Shown here in pieces: positions 35,347-43,586 of a DNA stretch of 64,000 bases. The stretch's first letter is position 1; each line of letters starts with the position of its first letter. Under the pieces are notes generated by a model. That model was not told the origin of the DNA. It worked only from the letters and a program-made list of their open reading frames with translations, and ran no database searches. The stretch is taken from the NCBI GenBank assembly GCA_040766585.1, contig JAXGQE010000006.1, positions 135,777 through 199,776 on the forward strand. The letters run 5' to 3'. Both the position numbers and the translations under genes were made by a program. The DNA comes from JAXGQE01 sp040766585 (GTDB lineage Bacteria; Bacillota; SLNR01).

Positions 35347-36531
35347 TTATCGCTCCTTCCTGAGCTGGGTCAACGATTGCACTATCCGCTGGTATCCAAG
35401 TGCTGCCTTCTCCAACTCATCCGTCAGGATGTATTCATCCACCACATGGGCCTGATCTTCCCGGCAGGGCCCGAATCCGATGGTGGGGATATTCATATGT
35501 CCCGCACTCATACTGCCATTTGTGCAGAATGAATACACATCCAGTCGTGCAGGCAGTCCTGCCTGTTTCAACGCATCAAAGGCCGAAACAACCACAGGGT
35601 GATCTTTTTCCATGAGCCAGGCGGGGAAAAACCGGATTCCGCCGATTTCTTCTCCCGTGTAGCATTGGGTGACAGCAGAAACCACCGAGGCATGAACCCA
35701 TTTGGCATCGATATCCATTTTCCCCAGCTGCCCAAGAATCCCGGCAGTGACGCTTTCTGCCGTTTCTCCCACCAAAAGGCGCCGATCCCAGGTTGTGCAG
35801 CAGCGCTCAGGTACCACCGATGCTCCCGGGTAAGGGCTGGATATGATGTCGGTTAACTCGATAATGGCGGATCCCAGTGTGGGATGCTGCGGCAGTGACA
35901 CGGACCGGACTGCTTCCACAGCCGGGAGAATCTCGTAGACCGCATTCAGCCCTTTTTGCGGATTGGCCGAATGGGCACTTTTCCCCAATGCCTCCAGCAG
36001 AATCTCCGCCCGTCCTCTCTGTCCGATTTTCAGATTCAGCTCAGATGCTTCTCCAATAATCACGCAGTCCGGCTTCACATCATTCAATACTTCACCCAGG
36101 GCAATTCCTTCGAATACCTCTTCCTGCACCGATCCGCAGAAAAAGACATCTCCTTCCGGCTTTTCCCCCTGTGCAATCATGCGGGAAAGAGCCGTCAGCA
36201 TGGCGGCTATTGCCCCTTTCATATCGGCAGCACCCCGTCCGTACAATTTTCCGTCATGAATGTCACCACCGAACGGGTCGTGAGTCCACGCATCGGGGCT
36301 GCTGACGGGAACCGTATCTAGATGGCCATCCAGCAGTACGCTGAATCCGGAACCTTTGCCGCGAATCCGGCCGATGACGCTGCCATAGCGATCAGTCCAG
36401 ACATCATCAAATCCGGCTGTTTCCATAAAATCCTTAACTACGGATGCGGTAGCGGCCTCCTGGCCGGAAATACCGGGCTGACGAACCAGCCGCTGGCACA
36501 ACGCAATCAGACTGCTCTGGTTCACGTTCAT
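35347..36531 (-). CDS. M20 family hydrolase, YgeY (selenium-metabolism-linked)-like
   Basis: A 394-residue M20 hydrolase: LLDGHLDTVPVSS, LYGRGAADMKGAIAAMLT, CGSVQEEVFEGIAL and TNGSMSAGHMNIPTIGFGP supply the metal and catalytic residues. The segments RCCTTWDRRLLVGETAESV and QCYTGEEIGGIRFFPAWLMEKDHPVV resemble YgeY-type hydrolases, often found with selenium-dependent purine pathways, but also deacylases of other operons. ATG 36531 has a GAGGTG site. It is the first gene of the frl-like operon, 3 bases before the FrlB-like gene, so it may release amino acid or acyl parts from glycated peptides, which is inference. Confidence 0.78.
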   Translation of the reverse strand: MNVNQSSLIALCQRLVRQPGISGQEAATASVVKDFMETAGFDDVWTDRYGSVIGRIRGKGSGFSVLLDGHLDTVPVSSPDAWTHDPFGGDIHDGKLYGRGAADMKGAIAAMLTALSRMIAQGEKPEGDVFFCGSVQEEVFEGIALGEVLNDVKPDCVIIGEASELNLKIGQRGRAEILLEALGKSAHSANPQKGLNAVYEILPAVEAVRSVSLPQHPTLGSAIIELTDIISSPYPGASVVPERCCTTWDRRLLVGETAESVTAGILGQLGKMDIDAKWVHASVVSAVTQCYTGEEIGGIRFFPAWLMEKDHPVVVSAFDALKQAGLPARLDVYSFCTNGSMSAGHMNIPTIGFGPCREDQAHVVDEYILTDELEKAALGYQRIVQSLTQLRKER

Positions 36532-36601
36532 CACCTCGCATCGTTGTTGTGGTATTGGCCGTTTGTATCCAAATCCATATTCTTTGCGCTCCGGAGAGTG
36601 T

Positions 36602-36808
36602 CTATTCGTTCTTCTCCAGAAGTTCCGTTTCTTCTGCTGCGATTTCAACATCGCTTTCTTCCATGTCAAAAATCTGGTCGGCAGTACCCTCTTCCCACTC
36701 CAGATATCCATACTGGCAGCATTTGGGACAAATCTCTGCATTCACCAAAACTATGGAACTGGCTTTGCAGAACTGACATTTCACTTTGTGCGCTTTCACT
36801 TTTGCCAT
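36602..36808 (-). CDS. Small zinc-ribbon protein (68 residues)
   Basis: The protein has two CxxC knuckles (VKCQFCKAS and EICPKCCQYG), followed by YLEWEEGTADQIFDMEE and a strongly acidic end. It would bind one zinc ion. I know no named family. The AGGAGGGG ribosome site lies unusually far (about 24 bases) from ATG 36808, but a 6-bp hairpin (GCCCGA/TCGGGC) between them would bring it to normal distance. It follows the TIM-barrel gene by 116 bases, so it may be the last gene of the serine operon. Confidence 0.68.
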   Translation of the reverse strand: MAKVKAHKVKCQFCKASSIVLVNAEICPKCCQYGYLEWEEGTADQIFDMEESDVEIAAEETELLEKNE

Positions 36809-36812
36809 TGAC

Positions 36813-36840
36813 AGGCCCGATCGATTCGGGCTCCCCTCCT
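36813..36840 (-). promoter_or_regulatory. Hairpin between ribosome binding site and start codon
   Basis: On the minus strand GCCCGA, a 5-base loop and TCGGGC separate AGGAGGGG from the ATG at 36808. Folding would shorten the effective spacing to about 7-8 bases; unfolding would prevent efficient initiation. Confidence 0.5.
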
Positions 36841-36924
36841 TTCAGTCCGGTTCAACAGTGAAGCTGCCTTCTGGCAGCTCCCGGCAATACTGTTTTCTTC
36901 ATTTTCTGACAATTTCCTGCCTGC

Positions 36925-37731
36925 CTACAGGGGTAAATGCAGTCCGGCTTCCAAGAACCGCTTTTTTGAAGCAACCGCCAGTTCCCGCGGTCGGACTTCG
37001 AAAATGAGCGGACAGTTCAGATCCTGGACCGCGGCAGCATACCCGGCCAGATCCATCATCCCGTCACCCACCACCAGATGATCCTGCTTTCCGTTGTGAT
37101 CATGGACATGACAGTTCCTGACATAATGGACATGGCTGCGCATAAAGAGCTCCTGCTCCGGGTCTCCGAATGAATGCCCCCAGTCCCAGGTCAGATAGAG
37201 ACCCCCCTGGGGAAGCAAATCGGCCAAAACCTCCTGAACCACATCGGTACCGAAGTAGGCCACATTTTCAATACACACAATCACTTTTCCCACAGCATGA
37301 TCCCGCAGCCTTTCCAGAGAGTCCCGCAGGATCGTCCGGAAGCGGTCCGGATACACCTGATGAAGGTACTGTCTGCCCTGGGGCAGTGTGAAATACACGC
37401 TGGTTCCGATGTGAACCGTCAGCCGGGTGACCCCCACTGCATGGGCCCAGTCCATGATCTGAGTCATTCGCTCCAGACCGGCCCGGCGCACACCGTCGTG
37501 AAGCTGGATCAGAGAAAGATCCTCCGGTGCATGGGCCGTAAGACCGATTCCCTGGACAGCTGCATGGGCACCGGCACGAGCCCATTGCGCCGGGGCCATG
37601 GCTTCCGGAAAAAACTCCGGAAGATTCAGGCTCAGCTCCACCCAGCTGAAGTCATTCTGTACGGCAAAATCCACAGCTTCCATCATGCCTCCGCGGCCGG
37701 ATGTTGCGGCATATCCCAATCGTTTGATCAT
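36925..37731 (-). CDS. Sugar phosphate isomerase/epimerase family TIM-barrel protein
   Basis: A 268-residue xylose-isomerase-like TIM barrel (AP endonuclease 2 family): LGYAATSGRGGMMEAVDFAVQ, LTAHAPEDLSL, VTRLTVHIGTSV, VCIENVAYFG, LTWDWGHSF, CHVHDHNGKQDHLVVGDG and FEVRP provide the typical metal-binding His, Glu and Asp residues. The substrate is unknown. ATG 37731 has AAAGGAGGG 8 bases upstream. It starts 15 bases after serA, so it is in the serine operon, where such a gene is unusual. Confidence 0.83.
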   Translation of the reverse strand: MIKRLGYAATSGRGGMMEAVDFAVQNDFSWVELSLNLPEFFPEAMAPAQWARAGAHAAVQGIGLTAHAPEDLSLIQLHDGVRRAGLERMTQIMDWAHAVGVTRLTVHIGTSVYFTLPQGRQYLHQVYPDRFRTILRDSLERLRDHAVGKVIVCIENVAYFGTDVVQEVLADLLPQGGLYLTWDWGHSFGDPEQELFMRSHVHYVRNCHVHDHNGKQDHLVVGDGMMDLAGYAAAVQDLNCPLIFEVRPRELAVASKKRFLEAGLHLPL

Positions 37732-37746
37732 GTCTTGCACCCTCCT

Positions 37747-39327
37747 TTACGATAGTCGGATCAACCGGACTTCCCGAATACCGGGTATTTGTTCAATTTC
37801 CTGCTGTTCCTCTTTTCCAACGGGCTGATCCACATTGAGGATCATCAGGGCCTCCCGCCCCACATTCTTTCGTCCCACCTGCATGGAGGCAATATTGATC
37901 TGTTTTTGACCCAGCAGAGTCCCCACCGCACCAATGACGCCGGGTTGATCAATATTTTCCACAAACAGCATGTAGCGGCTGGGGGAGATATCCACCTTAT
38001 ATCCCATCATCTCTACAATTCGTCCATCATGCCGCCCAAATACCGTTCCGGCCATAACAATCTCTCCTTTGTCACTGCGAATCCGCACTTTCAGCAGGTT
38101 GGGATAATCCCCCGGCTGGCCTTCCCGGCTTTCAATGACACGGATGCCCATGTTTTCCGCCAGCACCGGAGCATTGACATAGTTGACCCGCTCTTTGAGA
38201 ATGGACTCCAGCATTCCTTTCAAATAGCCAATGGTTACCATCCGGGTATCTTTCTGAGCCAGTTCCCCGCTGCAGATCACTTCCACATCGGCAATGCGTC
38301 CGGGATGGAGCTGGAAATATACTTTTCCCATCTGCTCTGCCAGGTGCACATACGGACGCAGCGCCGACAGTTCCCGGGTGGGCAGAGACGGAAGATTCAC
38401 CGCGTTGGTTACCATTTCTCCTTTCATGGCATGCAGTACCTGCTGGGCGATGGTAACCCCCAGTGTTTCCTGGGCTTCCACCGTGGCCGCCCCCATGTGG
38501 GCAGTCATAATGACCTGAGGCAGCTCAAACAGGCGATGGCCGCTGACCGGTTCTGTTTCAAAAACATCCAAAGCCGCACTGGCCACCCGGCCGGATACAA
38601 TGGCTTCGTACAGTGCATCTTCATCAATGATGCCGCCCCGGGCACAATTAACCACCCGGACACCCTGCGGCAGCAGCTGAAATTGATCGGTACTGATCAT
38701 TCTGGCTGTCTCCTCGGTTCGGGGAGTATGCACAGTCAGAATCTGTGTCTCCCGCAGCAAGTCCTCCAGATTCTCCTTTTGTTCAACTCCCAGTTTCTGG
38801 AACCGTTCCTGGGCTATGTATGGATCATAGGCGATAATACGGCAGCCAAATCCCTGCAGCCGGGTGGCCACCAGGGCGCCGATCCGGCCCAGACCAATGA
38901 TCCCCACCGTCTTGCCGTATAATTCGATACCTTCAAACTGTTTCTTCTTCCATCCGCCGTCCCTCATATGAGCGCATGCCTGGGGGATATTCCGGCATTG
39001 AGCCAGTATCAGACCGATGGTATGTTCAGCCGCAGATACGCTGTTGCCATCGGGATTATTGGTGACAATGATCCCGTGGCGGGTAGCCGCATCCAGATCA
39101 ATGTTGTCAATCCCGTTTCCAGCCCGTCCCACCACTTTCAGCCGCTGGGCTTTGGACATGAGTTCTTCGTCAACCAGTGTGTAGCTGCGGACAATCATCC
39201 CGTCGTACTCCGCGATCCGGTCCAGCAGATCTTGCCGGGAAATGTTGGTTGCAGAGTGTACTTCACATTCTTTTTGCAGCAGTTCAATTCCCTTTTCTAC
39301 AATGGGTTCGGTTATTATGACCTTCAT
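37747..39327 (-). CDS. serA: D-3-phosphoglycerate dehydrogenase
   Basis: A 526-residue long-form SerA, first step of serine biosynthesis (3-phosphoglycerate to 3-phosphohydroxypyruvate). NAD-binding GLGRIGALVATRLQGFG, substrate/catalytic residues in VGRAGNGIDNIDL, VNCARGGIIDE, DVFETEPV and MTAHMGAATVEAQ are all present. The region after about residue 315 is the ASB domain, and residues from about 450 (RYMLFVENIDQPGVIGAVGTLL) form an ACT domain for serine feedback. Its ATG overlaps the aminotransferase stop (ATGA). A serine T-box precedes the operon. Confidence 0.95.
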   Translation of the reverse strand: MKVIITEPIVEKGIELLQKECEVHSATNISRQDLLDRIAEYDGMIVRSYTLVDEELMSKAQRLKVVGRAGNGIDNIDLDAATRHGIIVTNNPDGNSVSAAEHTIGLILAQCRNIPQACAHMRDGGWKKKQFEGIELYGKTVGIIGLGRIGALVATRLQGFGCRIIAYDPYIAQERFQKLGVEQKENLEDLLRETQILTVHTPRTEETARMISTDQFQLLPQGVRVVNCARGGIIDEDALYEAIVSGRVASAALDVFETEPVSGHRLFELPQVIMTAHMGAATVEAQETLGVTIAQQVLHAMKGEMVTNAVNLPSLPTRELSALRPYVHLAEQMGKVYFQLHPGRIADVEVICSGELAQKDTRMVTIGYLKGMLESILKERVNYVNAPVLAENMGIRVIESREGQPGDYPNLLKVRIRSDKGEIVMAGTVFGRHDGRIVEMMGYKVDISPSRYMLFVENIDQPGVIGAVGTLLGQKQINIASMQVGRKNVGREALMILNVDQPVGKEEQQEIEQIPGIREVRLIRLS

Positions 39328-40481
39328 CGGTCCATCACTCCTTTATCCTTCAGTACCTGATCCACAGCCCGGCATGCCTTCTGTTCTTTGGATGGTCGCC
39401 CGCCCAGGACCGATTCCAGAGCATAAATTGTAGTTCGGATATCGTCCCACGATGTATACCCCATATGACCGATGCGAATAATCTTTCCCGCCAGATTGCC
39501 TTGCCCGCCGGCCACACTGACCCCGTATTCTATGGCCATTTGCTCCTGCACACCGTTTGCATCATGGGGCTCAGGGATCCAGATCGCTGTGACGGTATCC
39601 GATGCGTCCTGCGGTCTGGCCACCATGGACAGCCCCAGGGAGGCAATACCGGCCCGCATGGCTTTTCCCCCCACTCTGTGGTGCTCCCAGCGACTTTCCA
39701 ACCCTTCGGAAAGAATCATCTCCAAAGCCTGCTCCAAGCCGAAAAGGAGTGAAATGGCCGGTGTATAGGGGGTCTGCCCTTTGTGCAGCGATGCCCGAGC
39801 TGCAGCGAAATCCCAGTAAACCCGCGGCAGGGCTGCTTCTTTGGATCTCTCCCAGGCCCGGGGGCTGAGAGCAGCGAAAGCCAGCCCCGGAGGCGTCATC
39901 AGCGCTTTTTGGGATGCGCTGACCACCGCATCCAGCCCCCATTCATCCATCTTCAAAGGTAGTGCACCCAGAGAACTTACGGCATCTACCACCATGAGCG
40001 TGTGATGCTGCCGGCACCAATGCCCCAGATTCTGCAGATCGTTGCAGACACCGGTGGATGTTTCATTGTGGGTTACCAGAACCCCCTGATAATGGTTTCC
40101 GCCGCCTTCTTCCAGGCATTGAATCATCCGATCCGGATCCAGCCCTTCTCCCGGTTCGAACTTCACAACCGTTACATCCAACCCGAAAGCCCGCGCCATC
40201 TTCCCGAAGCGAAAACCGAATTCACCGGTTTGAGCCACCAGGATTCGATGGCCGGGAGAAAACAGATTCACCAGCACAGCCTCCATGGCTCCAGTCCCCG
40301 CTGCCGGAAAGGTTAGGACATCCTGTTCCGTGCGGAACACCTTCTGCAGATAACCGTGAATTCTCCGGAAGAGAGAAGAAAACTCGTCACTGCGGTGACC
40401 AATCATGGGCTTTGCCATGGCCGCTACAACCTCCGGCGGCACGGGTGTAGGTCCCGGAATCATTAAAATCTCTTTTCTCAT
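39324..40481 (-). CDS. Class V aminotransferase (alanine-glyoxylate / phosphoserine-type)
   Basis: A 385-residue class V PLP enzyme beginning KEILMIPGPTPVPPEVVAAM, with the PLP lysine in VSASQKALMTPPG and the conserved HNETSTGVCNDL. Its family includes alanine-glyoxylate, serine-pyruvate and archaeal-type phosphoserine aminotransferases. Being directly upstream of serA behind a serine T-box, it most likely does the SerC step (phosphohydroxypyruvate to phosphoserine). That is inference from context. ATG 40481 has GGAGGG upstream; the longer frame is not supported. Confidence 0.87.
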   Translation of the reverse strand: MRKEILMIPGPTPVPPEVVAAMAKPMIGHRSDEFSSLFRRIHGYLQKVFRTEQDVLTFPAAGTGAMEAVLVNLFSPGHRILVAQTGEFGFRFGKMARAFGLDVTVVKFEPGEGLDPDRMIQCLEEGGGNHYQGVLVTHNETSTGVCNDLQNLGHWCRQHHTLMVVDAVSSLGALPLKMDEWGLDAVVSASQKALMTPPGLAFAALSPRAWERSKEAALPRVYWDFAAARASLHKGQTPYTPAISLLFGLEQALEMILSEGLESRWEHHRVGGKAMRAGIASLGLSMVARPQDASDTVTAIWIPEPHDANGVQEQMAIEYGVSVAGGQGNLAGKIIRIGHMGYTSWDDIRTTIYALESVLGGRPSKEQKACRAVDQVLKDKGVMDR

Positions 40482-40507
40482 TGCCAATCCCTCCTTCAAT
40501 CAGGGTA

Positions 40508-40872
40508 CAAAAAAATCTCCATTCCTGCTCAAAACGCACTGCAGGGACGAAGATCTTCGCGGTACCACCCTGTTTGGCATAAATGCCCAACTCTTTACCT
40601 GCTGTAACGGGCAGTCCCGTCTGCCTTACCCAAAATAAACAGAAAACCGTCCCTCGATACAGGGACGGTTGTAACCGCGTTGCCACCCTGGTTGGCATAC
40701 ATGCCCAACTCAGTCTGCTGTAACGGGCAGTCCCGTCTGCCTTATTGTTTTCGGCGGATCCCTTGAAAGTGGATTCATGCAGCCTGTATACCGGCTTTCA
40801 CCGCCGCCGGCTCTCTGAGATATGTACTGCATTACTGTTCTTTCTCATAGGGACCAATGTATTGAGCTGTTG
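40508..40872 (-). promoter_or_regulatory. Serine T-box leader with duplicated antiterminator/terminator
   Basis: Stem I contains AGTA (40836-40833), AGAGAG near the tip and GAA-UCC-A (40776-40770), so the specifier is UCC (serine). Two T-box motifs follow: GGGTGGCAACGCGG at 40675-40689 and GGGTGGTACCGCG at 40558-40570. Each is followed by its own terminator (40645-40670 and 40509-40556). The part between Stem I and each terminator is a direct repeat with a period of 116 bases. Uncharged serine tRNA would allow transcription of the aminotransferase-serA operon. Confidence 0.9.
40599..40744 (-). repeat. Direct repeat inside the serine T-box leader
   Basis: A 30-base block at 40715-40744 recurs without change at 40599-40628. 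The similarity continues through GGGCAT-n-TATGCCAA and the T-box motif. The copies diverge only in the second half, which points to a fairly recent duplication of the antiterminator module. Confidence 0.85.
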
Positions 40873-40878
40873 AGTGAT

Positions 40879-40907
40879 ATTATATGACCCCGGTGAGCCG
40901 TTGTCAA
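40879..40907 (-). promoter_or_regulatory. Consensus sigma-A promoter of the serine operon
   Basis: The minus strand has TTGACA (40907-40902), 17 bases and TATAAT (40884-40879), a perfect consensus. The -35 box overlaps the stop codon region of the histidine kinase gene. Transcription would start near 40872. Confidence 0.9.
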
Positions 40908-42598
40908 GCCTCTGGCTGAAGAAAACGCGGCAGTCGGATTTCAATCACGGTACCCTCATCATCCCGGCTGATGGCTCGCACCTGCCCGCGGTGGTTTTCA
41001 ATGATCCGATGAACCGCATACAATCCCAGCCCGGTACCGTTTTCTTTGGTTGTAAAGAAGGGGTCGAACACTTTGGACAGGTGTTCTTTCTGAATCCCGT
41101 GCCCGTCATCCTCCACCCGGATCATCCAGTAACGGGGATCGTCCGTGTCCATGACAATCCGAACTTCCTGTCCGTCCTTGGAGGCATCGATGGCATTTTG
41201 AATCAGATTGACCAAAACCTGCCGAATCTGCTGCGGATCCACTTCAGCCACCATCGGTGCATCCCCGTTTACCAGGGATAACCGGCAGTTCCGGCGGGCC
41301 GCTTCCCCCTTCATGAATTCGATGACCGAGCCAGCCATGTCACGTAAATCCGATGGAATCATCTGCGGTGCTGAAGGTTTGGCAAAAAGCAGGAAATCAT
41401 TCAGCAGCCGATTCACCCGCTGCAGTTCATCCATAATCAGGGGAACATACTCTTTCATGGACGGATCTCCGAAGTGGGTCTCCATCATCTGGACAAATCC
41501 CTGGATCACTGTCAGTGGGTTGCGTATTTCGTGAGCCAGTGAGGCAGCCAGCTGGCCCAAAGTTGCCAGTTTCTCGGATCGGTAGATCTCATTTTCCAAG
41601 TATTTCTGCTCCGTAATATCTTCCAGGATGGACATGGATCCAGTAATATGTCCCTCTCCATCATAGAGAGGGAAGCTGTCAATAATGAACCAGCGAAGAG
41701 TCCCTTTGTGATCTTTCAGACTGAACTCCCGTCCCCGGATGTAGCGCCCCGTTTTCAGGGATTCCAGGGAGGTTGCCAAATACTCCCCTTGGTCATTGAA
41801 AATCTTTCCTCCGTACCATACATCCCACACATATTTGCCGATGATCTCCTCCCGGGGTCGACCGCTGACAGCGCTGAACGGTCGGTTGAAATCCCGAATC
41901 CGCCCATCCTGATCCAGTACCGTGATAAACAGGTTGCTTCGTCGGAAGAAATGCTCCCGAATTCCTTCCATTTCCGGATTGGTCCCTACGGTCAGACGAC
42001 TTTCCACCGACTGGATGGCAAACACCGCAGTCAGGAAAATATGGGTGCTGGCCAGCCGACTGGGTGTGGCCAGACCTACGGCTCCGATAATCAGTCCGCG
42101 GCGGTCATGAATGGGGACACCCACCGTGGTCCATCCCTTCATGGCCAGACAGTAATGCTCTCCTCCCTGGATATAGACCGGCTCTTTTTGATACAAAGCC
42201 GTGCCCACCGGATTATTGCCGAGATATTTCTCCAGATGATTGGCGCCGGGCACCATCAGAATCGCTTTTGATTGTTCCACGCTCTCCGGATCTCCCCGTA
42301 CTTCCAGAATGTATCCCTGGTCGTCTGCCACGCTAATTACATAGGGATTTCCCGACAAGGTATCGATTAAATTATCCAGAACCGGGTCCAAACACTCCAT
42401 CATTTCCCTTCGGAAAAGACGGCGTTCCTCCAGTTCTTCCTGGCTCAGCAGTGTCTGAGGTTCAGGCTGATAGGGATTGGCTCCCAGCTCATACGATCGG
42501 CTCCACCAGCTGGCAACCGTCGAATTGATTTTTTTCCGGTCCAGCTCACCGGTATTCACCAGCTTTTCCCATGCCTGACGGCGATCACTGTTGGTCAT
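40904..42598 (-). CDS. Cytoplasmic sensor histidine kinase (GAF-like, PAS, HisKA, HATPase)
   Basis: A 564-residue kinase without visible membrane helices. An N-terminal part (WWSRSYELGANPYQPEPQTLLSQEEL) and a GAF-like region with NPVGTALYQKEPVYIQGGEHYCLAMKGWTTVGVPIHD resemble the sensor half of AcoR-type sigma-54 activators. Then comes a PAS domain (VLDQDGRIRDFNRPFSAVSGRPREEIIGK), H-box LAASLAHEIRNPLTVIQGF, N-box NLIQNAIDAS and GTGLGLY. No response regulator lies nearby, so it is an orphan. It begins 4-5 bases after the DUF1028 gene stop. Confidence 0.87.
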   Translation of the reverse strand: MTNSDRRQAWEKLVNTGELDRKKINSTVASWWSRSYELGANPYQPEPQTLLSQEELEERRLFRREMMECLDPVLDNLIDTLSGNPYVISVADDQGYILEVRGDPESVEQSKAILMVPGANHLEKYLGNNPVGTALYQKEPVYIQGGEHYCLAMKGWTTVGVPIHDRRGLIIGAVGLATPSRLASTHIFLTAVFAIQSVESRLTVGTNPEMEGIREHFFRRSNLFITVLDQDGRIRDFNRPFSAVSGRPREEIIGKYVWDVWYGGKIFNDQGEYLATSLESLKTGRYIRGREFSLKDHKGTLRWFIIDSFPLYDGEGHITGSMSILEDITEQKYLENEIYRSEKLATLGQLAASLAHEIRNPLTVIQGFVQMMETHFGDPSMKEYVPLIMDELQRVNRLLNDFLLFAKPSAPQMIPSDLRDMAGSVIEFMKGEAARRNCRLSLVNGDAPMVAEVDPQQIRQVLVNLIQNAIDASKDGQEVRIVMDTDDPRYWMIRVEDDGHGIQKEHLSKVFDPFFTTKENGTGLGLYAVHRIIENHRGQVRAISRDDEGTVIEIRLPRFLQPEA

Positions 42599-42602
42599 CC
42601 TG

Positions 42603-43499
42603 TCACCTGCTTTCTTTCTTGAACGCATTGTTGTTTTCCATCATATACCGGTACACTTCTCCATCTATCCAGGGGCCTTCCACAATCCGTTCTTCAAAGT
42701 TCTCCCGGTGCATATACCGCATCAGGCTTTCAGTTGTCTCCTCATCCATCGTACCGTGAATCTGACCTACATACATCCCCGATTCTGTCAGAATCTGCTG
42801 CAGATTCTCTATGATCGGCGGTTCCAGCTGAATCATCTGGTGCGGATCGGTGGGATGGAAATAGAGATGATGGATGAACAGCAGACGTCGAAGCTCATGG
42901 AGAGGCTGTGTATGATCATCAACGCGAAGATCCAGATACCGATCGTTGAATCCACCGTACCCACCATTGGGTTTCACTACCACCAGAGCCGCGGACTGCA
43001 TGCCCCGGGAATCCCCTCCTGCTGCCTGGGCTGCATCCAGCGCATCCAGCATTCTGTGAGCCAGATCCCCTTTGGCGGCACAAAAAGCATCGGCCATGTT
43101 GTGGACCACGGAAGCTCCGGTCAAAATATTTCCTTGGCAGGTAAACCCCTCTCCCGTCACATGCCCCGCCCAGTCGCTGCAATCGCAGCCTGTATAGGCA
43201 GCGGCACGGCCATCCGCATGGACAATTCCCACCTGGCGTCGGTTCCTCCCTTCATCGGCGTCAGTCAGAACCTCGATCGTCCGGGCCGGAGACATTCCAT
43301 CCTTCAAAAACTTTAGTCCTTCCGGCCCGTAGCGGGTATTGGCCCAGGCTTGCGTGGCCACAGCTCCGGTGCCGGCTTCCAGCCAAGGCACCACCGCACC
43401 TACTGCCAGAAACCGGGACTGAACAGCAATTCCAACTTCCTTCGTTTCACCATCCACAGCCGCAATCGAGTAGGTCGCAACGGGTTTCAACGGAATCAC
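42603..43499 (-). CDS. DUF1028 domain protein (Ntn-hydrolase-like) with C-terminal extension
   Basis: A 298-residue protein. The first 210 residues (TYSIAAVDGETKEVGIAVQSRFLAVGAVVPW, GAVATQAWANTRYGPEGL, GFTCQGNILTG) are a DUF1028 domain, related to Ntn hydrolases. The rest (LLFIHHLYFHPTDPHQMIQLEP onwards) resembles the peptidoglycan-binding-like extension often fused to DUF1028. Function is unknown; members are common in peptide and amidohydrolase operons. It is translated just before the histidine kinase gene, so the kinase may regulate or be regulated with it. Confidence 0.83.
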   Translation of the reverse strand: MIPLKPVATYSIAAVDGETKEVGIAVQSRFLAVGAVVPWLEAGTGAVATQAWANTRYGPEGLKFLKDGMSPARTIEVLTDADEGRNRRQVGIVHADGRAAAYTGCDCSDWAGHVTGEGFTCQGNILTGASVVHNMADAFCAAKGDLAHRMLDALDAAQAAGGDSRGMQSAALVVVKPNGGYGGFNDRYLDLRVDDHTQPLHELRRLLFIHHLYFHPTDPHQMIQLEPPIIENLQQILTESGMYVGQIHGTMDEETTESLMRYMHRENFEERIVEGPWIDGEVYRYMMENNNAFKKESR

Positions 43500-43586
43500 T
43501 CCCTGCTGGTTTTGTCTTTCGTTTCAGTATATAATATACCTACGATTCGAAGCACAGCCCTGACGCCGTGCGGAAAGAGGCCTTCA

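Noticed and set aside
40599..40744. The repeats near 40.6-40.7 kb as a CRISPR array
   Set aside because: There are only two copies and they belong to T-box antiterminator modules with terminators.
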